Notes: generated by a model from the letters alone, not told the origin. A stretch of 59,657 nt of DNA from Desulfoscipio geothermicus DSM 3669 (GCF_900115975.1 NZ_FOYM01000023.1:1056-60712), one strand, 5' to 3'. Shown: positions 8,022-15,423, numbered from the stretch's first letter. Numbers and translations: made by a program.

Positions 8022-8090
8022 ATTTACGGCACACCGGCCCGGCGGGCCTGGTGCGCCAATCCCTCCTTTCAGATGGATCGGTTTACATCA
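8022..8090 (-). promoter_or_regulatory. Structured ribosome-binding leader, copy C (ardC)
   Basis: Shares GAAAGGAGGGATTGG with copies A and B. The enclosing helix is CCGATC/GATTGG, in which a G-U pair replaces A-U. The hairpin before the ATG is a different 30-nt sequence (8028-8057) with a long GC stem containing one G-U pair. Raw spacing from AAAGGAGG (8062-8069) to ATG is 40 nt; it is 10 nt with the hairpin excluded. Confidence 0.68.
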
Positions 8091-8127
8091 GACCGCCTTT
8101 GCCGGGGCCTTTCAAATAATCAACTTA

Positions 8128-8604
8128 TTAAATATAATTGTTATCTTTTACGCCTTGGATAACCTCACCGTTATAAATAACCGTCAGCCTTTGCGGCCCA
8201 TTGAAAAAAGTGTGATATACGCCCCTTAGTTTTTGCCTTACATACTCAAGCAGGCATTCCCTTTTAGCATCTATTTTCTTCCATACACGCCCGTAATCCT
8301 CACAAAACTCCTGTTCCAACTCCTGCCTTTCCTGATCAGTCAGTTCGTCGAGGGCATATCCTTCCAGCTCCGATTTTACGTATTCATCCTTACTTACAAA
8401 AAACTCCTTGCCAAACTCATCCTGCAATCGACGTTCAACTTCCGCTTTTACAACATTGTCAGTTTCATCTTTATAAAGTTCCTCAAAATACCAATCAACA
8501 TAATCACTCAGTAAACCGCCATAATTCCTCTTCCACTTGTGATGAGCTATCATCATAATCTCCCAGGCACACTTTTCCAACTCACTCTCCAATATAATTT
8601 TCAT
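8128..8604 (-). CDS. Acidic hypothetical protein of the replication/accessory operon
   Basis: 158 residues, rich in Glu, Asp, Lys and Trp, predicted all-helical, no membrane segment. GGGAGG lies 8-9 nt before the ATG, so the start is well supported. Features are W-K-R-N-Y-G-G-L-L-S-D-Y-V near residue 24 and D-E-L-T-D-Q-E-R-Q-E-L-E-Q-E-F (88-102). It lies between the primase-like gene and ardC in the same direction. No family was recognised. Confidence 0.6.
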   Translation of the reverse strand: MKIILESELEKCAWEIMMIAHHKWKRNYGGLLSDYVDWYFEELYKDETDNVVKAEVERRLQDEFGKEFFVSKDEYVKSELEGYALDELTDQERQELEQEFCEDYGRVWKKIDAKRECLLEYVRQKLRGVYHTFFNGPQRLTVIYNGEVIQGVKDNNYI

Positions 8605-8622
8605 TTATAAAACCTCCCGATA

Positions 8623-9621
8623 CTAAGCGGTTTGCTTTTTATGCATGGCCACAAGCACATCGTCGATGCCTTTGCCCGTTTTCCATCTCGCCCTTTTTAC
8701 TTTCAGCCCATGCTTCAATAGTTCATGTTTCAAAGCTTTTTCCGCTTCTGCCACAAACTTATTTGTTTTCGCGTCCATGTCGTAAGCAATTACAACTTCT
8801 TTAGCACCCATTTCCAGTACGACCTCAAGTACCGGCTTCCAGGCGGTTACGCTGAGCGCACCTATCACCACAGCACCCAGGTATTTGGAGGCAATGTCGG
8901 CTTTTAGCGGTCCCTCAGTGATCCAGATACTACTATCTTTCATTCTTTCTGGCCTGGCTATATGAGCCGGTGTACCGCAGCTGCAGCCGCCACGGTGTTG
9001 ATAGCCGCTGAATAACTTGTACTTGCCTCCCCTGTCCGGATCATCCATCCTTCTCTGCAGTGCCTGAATACGTCCGCTGCTGTCAAGTATCGGAATGAAA
9101 TAGCCGGGCTGCCAATCAAAGGTCCAGTAGTTGCCGCCATGGCGGCCACGGGCTTTGTAAAACCCGGGGATACCGGCTAGGTCGTGACCTCTTTCAATTA
9201 ACCTACGGCATATATTCCAGGGTTTATTGCTTTCCGGGACCGACTTGTAGCCTTTTTCTTTTATATCCTTTTCACTCAGTCCGCGCCTGATTAAATCATC
9301 CTTGTGTCGCGGGTAAAGTGATAAAAGCCTTAAAAATTCCCGGTACACCCGGTCCCGCACTTCCACCGGTGCGGTTTGCACAGCCGGTATTTTTTCATTT
9401 ATGATTGCCGGCGCTTCAACCGTACCCGGTTTCAGCCAATGCAAATACGCTTCTTTTCCGTTACTCTGGATTTTTGTTTTAAACGAACCTTCTTTAACTC
9501 TCATACAGCTTGCTAAATAGCTGTTAAAACCACACCAGTCATCCTTGCCGCAAATGGGGCAGGGATGCGACGGTTTGGCTTTGATAAATTTTTCATAAGG
9601 GTACTTGTGCCTATTTTGCAC
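8623..9621 (-). CDS. Toprim/DUF3854-type primase-like protein with zinc finger
   Basis: 332 residues from the GTG at 9621, chosen because AAAGGAGG lies 8 nt upstream; the frame could be extended to 9732 but would then run through a terminator. Cys21, Cys24, Cys30 and Cys39 (C-P-I-C then W-C) form a CHC2-like zinc finger. The C-terminal Toprim-like part has W-I-T-E-G-P-L-K-A-D-I-A (acidic Glu) and V-V-I-A-Y-D-M-D-A (metal Asp pair), with L-Q-R-R-M-D-D-P upstream. The layout matches DUF3854 primase/helicase-loading proteins of plasmids and phages. It probably acts in element replication. Confidence 0.72.
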   Translation of the reverse strand: MQNRHKYPYEKFIKAKPSHPCPICGKDDWCGFNSYLASCMRVKEGSFKTKIQSNGKEAYLHWLKPGTVEAPAIINEKIPAVQTAPVEVRDRVYREFLRLLSLYPRHKDDLIRRGLSEKDIKEKGYKSVPESNKPWNICRRLIERGHDLAGIPGFYKARGRHGGNYWTFDWQPGYFIPILDSSGRIQALQRRMDDPDRGGKYKLFSGYQHRGGCSCGTPAHIARPERMKDSSIWITEGPLKADIASKYLGAVVIGALSVTAWKPVLEVVLEMGAKEVVIAYDMDAKTNKFVAEAEKALKHELLKHGLKVKRARWKTGKGIDDVLVAMHKKQTA

Positions 9622-9657
9622 TCCCGCCCCCTCCTTTAAAGTCGCTGATTTTAATGG

Positions 9658-9712
9658 CCAAAAAAACACAAAAGGAGAACGCCCGGGGTTATCAACCCCG
9701 AAATCGTTCTCC
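9658..9712 (-). terminator. Terminator upstream of the Toprim gene
   Basis: Nested hairpin: GGAGAACG/CGTTCTCC outer arms (9674-9681/9705-9712) around a CGGGGTT/AACCCCG inner stem. Reading minus it is followed by TTTTGTGTTTTTTTGG. It lies between the coiled-coil gene and the Toprim GTG, about 40 nt before that start, so it could also attenuate the downstream gene. Confidence 0.7.
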
Positions 9713-9754
9713 TTATAACTCCAAGCCAACAATTGGCTTTTATATACTTATACA

Positions 9755-9791
9755 AAGGACGGATTAATTAGATTTTCTAAATCCCGTCCTT
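9755..9791 (-). terminator. Inverted repeat after the coiled-coil gene
   Basis: AAGGACGG (9755-9762) and CCGTCCTT (9784-9791) form an 8-bp stem with a loop containing a smaller AT inverted repeat. It lies directly downstream of the stop at 9817. There is no clear T tract, so it may be an mRNA end-protecting structure. Confidence 0.4.
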
Positions 9792-9816
9792 AAAACTCAC
9801 CGGCTTAAACCGCTTT

Positions 9817-10098
9817 TTACCTGGTCAACAAGCCATAAAATACTCCTGCAAAGGTTAATACCAAGCCGGATATAACGGCAAACTGCTGCACTCTTAAACT
9901 TCGCACATCGTTTCGCACATCAGAAATATCCTGCTTTAATTCACTGCGTAATCCAGTGATTTCCTGCTTAAACTCAGCCCGCAAGTTGTTCTCCATCCGG
10001 TCCATTCTTTCCACCAGGTAAAGAAACCAGTGCGGGGGTAATTCCGGTGGAACCTCGCCAGTTGCGGCAATTTCCCTCCTAACCTCTTCCACAGCCAT
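9817..10098 (-). CDS. Coiled-coil protein with C-terminal membrane anchor
   Basis: 93 residues. Residues 30-72 are a heptad-rich coiled coil (E-R-M-D-R-M-E-N-N-L, then repeats of E-F-K-Q-E-I, R-S-E-L-K-Q-D-I). The last 22 residues are hydrophobic (A-V-I-S-G-L-V-L-T-F-A-G-V-F-Y-G-L-L), giving a tail anchor. The design resembles small XhlA/DUF1640-like membrane coiled coils. The ATG at 10098 is preceded by AGGTG; a GTG one codon earlier is possible. Its role in the element is unknown. Confidence 0.6.
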   Translation of the reverse strand: MAVEEVRREIAATGEVPPELPPHWFLYLVERMDRMENNLRAEFKQEITGLRSELKQDISDVRNDVRSLRVQQFAVISGLVLTFAGVFYGLLTR

Positions 10099-10269
10099 CA
10101 CCTGCCTTCACCCCCATTTTATAAAATGCCGAAGGCTCCGGCAAGCTTAAAAATAGTGATAGGTAAGGACGCTCCGACGGCATTACCCGTCCAGGCTCCT
10201 TTTCCCCCACTTCACACCGTGCGTGCGCCTTTCAACGCACACGGCGTTCCATCAAGCAACTTCTGGTTT

Positions 10270-11331
10270 CTAATTGAGCTTGTTCCTGAACTCGAGAATC
10301 TTATTATAGGTTTTCTTATTGACCAGACGTGAAACGTCCTTAGTGCTGTGAATTAAATCATGACACCATTTATGGGTAGATGCGAGGTTGGGTACTTTGT
10401 TAATTTGGTCTAGTGGTAAATTGGGGTTTATGTGGTGCGTTTCAAGTTCATGTCCTATTATTAAGTTGCTGCATATCTTGCATTTCCTTTTATCCCGATT
10501 GAACGCATAGGCTCTGTTCATTAAATATTCAAAGTTATATTTTGGTTCTTTTAGTCCTTTGGCTATTAGTTCGGATAGTGTTAGGCTCATTGTTATGTCG
10601 TCTCTGGGTAACGGTTGTTTCTTCGTTGTGCGTTCGTAATAGGCTTTCCTACCTTCCGGCGTGTATGGCGTTTCTATTGGATTTTTGAGGTATGCCTTTT
10701 CCCATTTGATGAATCCTAGACTGGTTATTCCGATTGTTAGTTCGTTATGCTTTATTGCTGGGATTTTTGTCGTGTATCCAGCATGTCTGTTGATTAAGTT
10801 ATTTACTTCGTTGGCAGATGTCCAATGGACACCTTTGGGTTTTAGCGCTTTATATGCTGTGAATTTGAGAGAATTGGCATATTTGTTTAGTTCGATGTTT
10901 ACCATGGTTGCCGGTTTGTAGTAGTTACCTATTCCGGTTATGGCGCTATTTATTACGTTGATTTGGTGTATTAGTTGTTCTTCATTGTATTTACGTAGCT
11001 GCTTGATACGTTTCTTTAGTTCGTTTACTTTTGCTTTCAGACGTTTATCATCTGGTCTGGTGCATGGTATCCATCCTGTTCTTGATTTGCCGGGTTTCAG
11101 TTTATAGCGGAAGCCAAGAAAATGGATAGGGCGTTTCTTAATGTTGGTTATTAGTGTTTTGTCTGGGCTTAGCTTTAATTTGAGCTTTGTGTCCAGGTAT
11201 TTCTCAATGCGCCTTTTCCATTTTTCGGCGTTGGCTTTGGAATTTGTTGTCAATATCCAGTCATCGGCGTACCTTATCAGATAAGCAGGTTTGAGATTTG
11301 TCTTCCTAAGTCCAAAGAAACAACTACACAA
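10270..11331 (-). CDS. ltrA: Group II intron reverse transcriptase/maturase, N-terminus missing
   Basis: 353 residues. Reverse-transcriptase catalytic motif Y-A-D-D at about 21-24, followed by L-S-P-D-K-T and I-H-F-L-G-F-R (RT domain 6-7), the maturase X domain (V-N-E-L-K-K-R-I-K-Q-L), and a C-terminal HNH endonuclease with C-K-I-C, E-T-H-H-I-N-P and H-K-W-C-H-D-L. A complete protein of this class would have about 220-250 more residues upstream covering RT domains 0-4. Those are absent because the sequence before 11340 loses coding sense. The enzyme would promote splicing and target-primed mobility, but as written it is not functional. Confidence 0.82.
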   Translation of the reverse strand: MCSCFFGLRKTNLKPAYLIRYADDWILTTNSKANAEKWKRRIEKYLDTKLKLKLSPDKTLITNIKKRPIHFLGFRYKLKPGKSRTGWIPCTRPDDKRLKAKVNELKKRIKQLRKYNEEQLIHQINVINSAITGIGNYYKPATMVNIELNKYANSLKFTAYKALKPKGVHWTSANEVNNLINRHAGYTTKIPAIKHNELTIGITSLGFIKWEKAYLKNPIETPYTPEGRKAYYERTTKKQPLPRDDITMSLTLSELIAKGLKEPKYNFEYLMNRAYAFNRDKRKCKICSNLIIGHELETHHINPNLPLDQINKVPNLASTHKWCHDLIHSTKDVSRLVNKKTYNKILEFRNKLN

Positions 11332-11344
11332 CGTGTAGCTGGAT

Positions 11345-12400
11345 TAGATTCTCATTTATGAAAAATCCCACACTATACAACCGCCAAACCGGTGAAGGCA
11401 AACATGGCCTAAGAAAAGAGATACAAAACCCCCCTGGGGGGGGACCAAGTCCGGAGGTGTCAAGTCCGCCAATAATCCCGCCTTGAACAATTTCCTAAAT
11501 AACAAGAAGAATCCTCCGGCAGGAAAAACCAAAGGCCAAAAGTGGTTGAATAAGTCGGGGGGGATTAAGGTGACAAAAAAACCCTTAAAGGCCACCTCCA
11601 ATAACCAAGGAGAACCCGGTTTGGGAAAAAAAACCAGTGGTCCTTGAAAGGCCAAAGGGGCAACCCCCAAAAGCCCGAAACCCAAAGAAAGGCTAAAAAA
11701 ATGCCCCTCCAAGAATGGGTCAAAAAAAAAAACCAAAAACTCCCGGAAAAATCCAACAAAGAACCCCAGGAAGCCCAACGGGCCCCTTTCCGCCTTTCCC
11801 GGGTTAAGGAACCAAAACCCTTTGAAGAAGGGGGGGATGGAAATAACCAACGCCATTCCGAACAATCGGAAGGACTCCGGAAAATGCTGGTGGAAGAAGA
11901 CCGGCAAGAAAAACCCAGCCGGTCCCCCCGGCTTAACGCCCGGGGTGGAACTGAAGGTAGGAAAGGCAGGGAAGAATGGTAACTCCGAATTTGCCAAGTC
12001 AAAAAAGCCCTTAGAATTGGGGAAATTGCCCTCCTCAAATGACCGGCTGGGTGGTGCCGAAAAGGAAACCAAGAAGGAATGCAAAGCCTGATCAAAACCC
12101 AAGTTCCGGGAAAACGAATCGGGAACCAAAGGCAACCCCCCCTTCCGAAAAAGGCCAGGGGTAAACAAGGGAGCCAAAACGCCTCCCAAGCAAGCCCAAA
12201 CAAAAAAACATTCGGTGCCTGAACAAGCCCCCTGGCCCCAACGTGAGTAAAACGTTCAATGCCAACAACGGCCGCCGCCCCCCGCAATCAACCGCCAATT
12301 CCCGACACGGTAAAACTCAATACTTCCAAAGAACCCAGCCTGCAAGGGTCCCGTGGAACCGGGTTCCCAACCCTAAAAAACAACTTAACCCCCCGCCTTA
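11345..12400. other. Anomalous, probably erroneous sequence inside the intron
   Basis: The plus strand is dominated by doubled and multiplied A, C and G (runs of 7-11 identical bases) and lacks the composition and codon structure of its flanks. It occupies about 1,050 bp, roughly the length expected for the missing RT N-terminus plus intron domains II-III. Long overlapping frames here (for example 11356-12189 and 11565-12287) are composition artefacts. The look is that of low-quality base calls with overcalled homopolymers. Confidence 0.6.
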
Positions 12401-12847
12401 GACCCGAAAGAAAACCTTGCCCAACGGTGGGAGGACTAGGCACGCTTCCATTACGGAGAACGTCAGTCTCAGCAAATCCGAATACCTTGACCGTTTCCTC
12501 GCACTCTTTCGAGTGTGACAAAGTTCAGTTTCCTTACCCGAAAATTTCGAGCCGTACAAACGCAGGTTCCTATGGTGAGTCGGCATGGTCGCTTTATGGC
12601 GGCCCGACTACTTCCCTAACCGCTTCTCAGGTCCGGTTTTCGCCGTCTTCACCGAGCTTCATACCCTGAATCACTGTCACCATCGAATTATCAGGGCATG
12701 TCGGAGTATTAGCCTTTCTACGTGGCCAACCTTCCACGCATTCGGGAATTTCACCCGGCGATTCGGAAACACAGTTCATCAGGTTTGCACCTAATGCCTA
12801 CTTTTGTTCAGGCATTACTGCCTACGTTGTGTAGGAACAACGCGCAC

Positions 12848-13258
12848 CGGAATCTTTTCTTCATTAAAGGAAATTTCCGTGCCGAACTCGTCATCCGGCA
12901 TCGGCGGTGGTTCCACCCCGCCCGGATGATTACTCTTTTTACCGTCCGGCAAAAAGATAACCCTTCGGGCAACAATCTCAGCCGCTTTTCTGCGAACCCC
13001 CTGCGAATCGTCATATGAGCGAATTTGCAACCTTCCGTCCACGCTGACCAGCCGCCCTTTGCCAAGGTATTTACAGCAATTCTCGGCCTGCTCGCGCCAA
13101 ACAACAATATCTACAAAATCCGCTTCCCTTTCACCTTGCTTATTGGTAAAACTCCTATCCACCGCCAGGGTAAACCTGGCCACCGCATTGCCGGAATCCG
13201 TATGCTTCAGCTCCGGATCTCGCACCAAACGACCGATTAAAATAACCTTATTTAACAT
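12848..13258 (-). CDS. ssb: Single-stranded DNA-binding protein, exon 1 (exon 2 at 10147-10152)
   Basis: OB-fold SSB beginning M-L-N-K-V-I-L-I-G-R-L-V-R-D-P-E, with A-R-F-T-L-A-V-D-R and D-F-V-D-I-V-V-W. The start is set by GGGAGG upstream of the ATG at 13258. The gene reaches ...S-F-N-E-E-K-I-P at 12848, where the group II intron begins. After intron removal the next bases (10152 to 10147) are TTT TAA, giving ...E-E-K-I-P-F-stop, the conserved acidic SSB tail with its terminal Pro-Phe. Without splicing the protein ends V-R-V-V-P-T-Q-R-R-Q and loses the tail that recruits partner proteins. It heads the replication/accessory run. Confidence 0.9.
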
Positions 13259-13269
13259 TCTCCACAACC

Positions 13270-13320
13270 TCCCTGATTTTTAAAAATAAAAAAGCCCGCA
13301 CGAAACATTCGCCGGACATT
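13270..13320 (-). terminator. Terminator upstream of ssb
   Basis: An imperfect hairpin, GCCCGCACGA with TCGCCGGAC around a short loop (13291-13316), followed on the minus strand by TTTTTTATTTTT. It ends transcription from the preceding small gene (13403-13841). Confidence 0.6.
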
Positions 13321-13428
13321 TTTACTCACTTGCGATTTTTAACTCTCTCAGCCTGAGCAGAAACAAGCCTCCAAATAACTACGACCTCTACTGCAAAACC
13401 ATTCACTTACTGCAGCATTTCTCATTTT

Positions 13429-13603
13429 ATAGTGATAGGTAAGGATACTCCGACGGCATTACCCGTCCAGGCTCCTTTTCCCCCACCTCACACCGTGCGT
13501 GCGCCTTTCAACGCACACGGCGTTCCATCAAACAAATTCCGGTTTCTGATTGAGCTTGTTCCTAAATTTGATACTGCCTGCGTTGTGTAGGAACAACGCG
13601 CAC
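13429..13603 (-). mobile_element. Deleted group II intron derivative (175 bp)
   Basis: It has the same 5' start GTGCGCG...CACAACG and the same 3' terminus ...TATCACTAT as the ssb intron, including domain V and VI sequence. About 2.5 kb between is missing: the first 35 nt are joined directly to the last part of the maturase coding region and 3' domains. Domain I, needed for exon recognition, is gone, so self-splicing is unlikely. Exon sequences differ from those of ssb, showing an independent insertion followed by deletion. Confidence 0.75.
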
Positions 13604-13841
13604 CCATAGTAACTCTGTAAAGTTCCAGCAACGGCGCCACAGTATGCAGCAATTCTTTTTCAATAAAACACCTGTCGCCCTTCAACACAGCCTCCATAAG
13701 GTGGCCCATATGAGTGGCCGCAATGGCAGCCCATTCAATTTCCGGCCGTTCCCGGTCACCGTGCATCATCCGGTTAGTCCTGACCTGCAAGCCCACCTTA
13801 TCAATAAAACTATCCATAACATCTTTTTGCACAACACTCAT
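13604..13841 (-). CDS. Small helical protein interrupted by an intron remnant (exon 2 at 13403-13428)
   Basis: Starts M-S-V-V-Q-K-D-V-M-D-S-F-I behind AGGAGG; exon 1 is 79 codons plus one base. At 13603 the 175-bp intron derivative begins. If removed, the frame continues A-A-A-A-T to a TGA at 13403, giving an 87-residue product ending M-E-N-E-K-C-C-S-K. Unspliced, translation runs into the intron to 13488. The sequence is helical (H-M-G-H-L-M-E-A-V-L) with a conserved-looking D-R-E-R-P-E-I-E-W. No family was recognised. A truncated paralogue of its first 15 codons lies at 14469-14525. Confidence 0.6.
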
Positions 13842-13860
13842 TTTCCATAACCTCCTGTTC

Positions 13861-13897
13861 TTAAAAAAAAGACAAGCGTACACAAACACTTGTCTTT
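13861..13897 (-). terminator. Terminator, copy 1 of a duplicated leader
   Basis: AAAGACAAG (13868-13876) pairs with CTTGTCTTT (13889-13897), and reading minus it runs into an unbroken T tract. It ends the toxin/antitoxin transcript. The same hairpin with flanks recurs at 14555-14592. Confidence 0.75.
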
Positions 13898-13970
13898 AAA
13901 CTCAATTATTTTAACGATAAACACGATTATCTTTAAAAATCCCCATACCACCTTCAAGTTCTTTATGCTA

Positions 13971-14227
13971 TTAGCGGTATGCTTTACTCCGATGGATTAC
14001 TTCCGCAATATGAACTTCTCGATTTTCAAACTGGTATCGAAAAGTCACACGCCAATTACCAACCCGAAGTCTAAAGCGGTTATCCATATCTTCCAGCTTA
14101 CGAACATCACCCAAAGGTGGAAACACCCGAAGATTTCTTTCTATCGCTACTTTAATTCTTTTTTGTACCTGCTTTTCTAAAGACTTGAGCTGTCGAATGG
14201 CTCTGGGGGAAAAATTATCTCAAACAC
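13971..14227 (-). pseudogene. RelE/ParE-type toxin, frameshifted
   Basis: From a GTG overlapping the antitoxin stop, the frame reads V-F-E-I-I-F. Then one base appears lost in a T run (14210-14214), and the protein continues one frame over as S-P-R-A-I-R-Q-L-K-S-L-E-K-Q, ending R-L-R-V-G-N-W-R-V-T-F-R-Y and H-R-S-K-A-Y-R. The total of 257 nt is one short of 86 codons. The RelE fold pattern (F-x-x-x-A-x-R-x-L-x-x-L, R-x-R-x-G-x-W-R) is clear. The toxin is inactive as written while its antitoxin is intact. A sequencing error in the homopolymer is possible. Confidence 0.72.
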
Positions 14228-14429
14228 CAAGTTCCCTCCAGACATCTTCAGCTTTTACGCCTTTACCAGCATCAATCTCATTAAATGATTTTTCGATTTC
14301 GACTGCTTCTTCCGGTGAAATCTTTTCCGTTGGCCAGGCAATGGAATTTAATATTACCCACAATGCCTGTAACTGCTCTTGATTTAAACGGTCGATAAGC
14401 GCCTTAACATCTTCTTTTTGAACGGCCAT
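14220..14429 (-). CDS. Antitoxin of a RelE-type pair
   Basis: 69 residues from the ATG at 14429, preceded by GAGGTGG; a longer frame to 14468 lacks a better site. Sequence M-A-V-Q-K-E-D-V-K-A-L-I-D-R-L-N is followed by I-S-P-E-E-A-V-E-I-E-K-S-F-N-E-I-D-A-G, the helical toxin-wrapping type seen with RelE/ParE partners. Its stop overlaps the toxin GTG. A TATAAT-like box (near 14450) just upstream could serve as its own promoter. Confidence 0.65.
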   Translation of the reverse strand: MAVQKEDVKALIDRLNQEQLQALWVILNSIAWPTEKISPEEAVEIEKSFNEIDAGKGVKAEDVWRELGV

Positions 14430-14468
14430 GGCAACCACCTCAAGACTATTATATCTTAAGTGCGCCAT

Positions 14469-14525
14469 TCAAATCACCTCTTTTTTTACAAAACTATCCA
14501 CAACATTTTTTTGCATAGCACTCAT
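14469..14525 (-). pseudogene. Truncated paralogue of the 13403-13841 gene
   Basis: M-S-A-M-Q-K-N-V-V-D-S-F-V-K-K then stop, behind GGGAGG. Compare M-S-V-V-Q-K-D-V-M-D-S-F-I-D-K at 13841. Only 18 codons remain, ending just before the antitoxin region. Together with the copied terminator this marks a duplication into which the toxin-antitoxin pair was placed. Confidence 0.5.
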
Positions 14526-14554
14526 TTTTCATAACCTCCCGTTCTTTTTTTAAA

Positions 14555-14592
14555 AACAAAAAAAGACAAGCGCACATAAACACTTGTCTTTA
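14555..14592 (-). terminator. Terminator, copy 2 of a duplicated leader
   Basis: AAAGACAAG (14562-14570) pairs with CTTGTCTTT (14583-14591), with the T tract on the minus side. The same sequence context as 13861-13897 extends into the shared AAACTCAATTATTTT. Confidence 0.7.
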
Positions 14593-14654
14593 AACTCAAT
14601 TATTTTTATCAAATTAAACACACACCTAATTAAAGGCTCATGCTTTTAACAGAA

Positions 14655-14757
14655 CACACCACCGGCCCGCAAGCCAGGGTCATTCAAGCAACATATTTCA
14701 GCCCACAAGCTGAAATGGTAAATAAAGACATACTTCCGGCCCGCAAGCCGAAGTCAA
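14655..14757. repeat. Three small similar hairpins in tandem
   Basis: Three stem-loops with the pattern GGCCCGCAAGCC or AGCCCACAAGCT, at about 14661-14678, 14695-14716 and 14730-14751. Their stems differ (ACCGG.., TTTCAGC.., ACTTCCGGC..) while the loop core is kept. They lie downstream of the winged-helix gene and upstream of the toxin-antitoxin copy, in about 230 bp otherwise without a gene. Confidence 0.4.
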
Positions 14758-14820
14758 AGCAAACAATTCTTAATGGTAAGATTATCATATTGTCTGAAAC
14801 ATTTCAATATAAAAATCATA

Positions 14821-15411
14821 TCATCTCCCCGTTTGTTTAAAAATTATTTGGGAATCATCGCTTAAAAGCATAGTATCCGTAGTATACAATTTCCCTTCCG
14901 GAGTATACCGCCGCGCCTCGTCCAGCGTGGGAAACAGCAAAAGATCGGCCTTTTCGCCGGGTTTTTCTCCACGCCGCACCGGGTCCACCAGACGCGTGTT
15001 GTTAATTGTCATCCTCACCGCCTGCCGGGGCAACATCTCCCAGATCATCCCCGGCTGTTCGCGTCGTAGGCGCAAAAAAAGCAACCCCAGGGCCGCCAGC
15101 CGCGCCGCCTCCCCCGGGCCGGGCAAAGGCACGGTGGAGGCAAGCCAAACCCGCACATAGCGCCCCTCTTTCAAACAATCAAGCCGGTAAGCGAGGCCGG
15201 CCCGCTGCAAAGCATACATATTCCTTTGCAGCGCCGGCTTCTTACACCCCAGATACCGGGCCAACATCGTAGTAGTCAGCGCCGCCCCGGACGCGCGCAG
15301 CAATTCCAGCGCCGCCAGCGCCCGGGGGCTTAAATTTAATATTTGGCCCCGGGCCTCCTTTAAAGGTCCCGGGGCAACATCATCAAAATAAGCGAACGGA
15401 CTGTCCCGCAC
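14821..15411 (-). CDS. Winged-helix protein of the conjugation region
   Basis: 196 residues. Residues about 30-85 read as a winged helix: S-P-R-A-L-A-A-L-E-L-L-R-A-S-G, then T-T-M-L-A-R-Y-L-G-C-K-K-P-A-L-Q-R-N-M-Y-A-L-Q-R-A-G-L-A. The rest is alpha/beta (L-L-L-F-P-T-L-D-E-A-R-R-Y). It resembles proteins of the replication-relaxation type found on Firmicutes elements, but that match is from memory. It is last in the conjugation operon, 13 bp after the S1 gene, and may regulate it. Confidence 0.55.
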   Translation of the reverse strand: MRDSPFAYFDDVAPGPLKEARGQILNLSPRALAALELLRASGAALTTTMLARYLGCKKPALQRNMYALQRAGLAYRLDCLKEGRYVRVWLASTVPLPGPGEAARLAALGLLFLRLRREQPGMIWEMLPRQAVRMTINNTRLVDPVRRGEKPGEKADLLLFPTLDEARRYTPEGKLYTTDTMLLSDDSQIIFKQTGR

Positions 15412-15423
15412 TTCACCACCACC

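Larger units (their letters stand above)
10153..12847 (-). mobile_element. Group II intron inserted in ssb
   Basis: Minus strand. The 5' end GTGCGCG (12847) matches the group II consensus and the 3' end is ...TATCACTAT (10153). A domain V-like helix lies near 10200-10240 (GCCGTGTGCG...GAAA...CGCACGCACGG), followed by a domain VI-like helix with unpaired A. The ORF in domain IV encodes the maturase C-terminus at 10270-11331. Boundaries are fixed by comparison with the second copy at 13429-13603, where both ends are the same and flanks differ. Length is 2,695 bp. Part of the interior (11345-12400) looks corrupted, so activity cannot be judged. Confidence 0.85.

Noticed and set aside
9622-9732. 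N-terminal extension of the Toprim gene
   Set aside because: It would be translated through a strong terminator, and a better start with AAAGGAGG exists at 9621.
11356-12287. Long open frames on both strands in the intron interior
   Set aside because: They follow from biased, homopolymer-rich composition; products are Phe/Gly/Pro- or Lys-rich without domains, and frames overlap one another.
14655-14757. Possible CRISPR-like array
   Set aside because: Only three units, stems differ, spacers and repeats are not distinct, and no cas genes are present.
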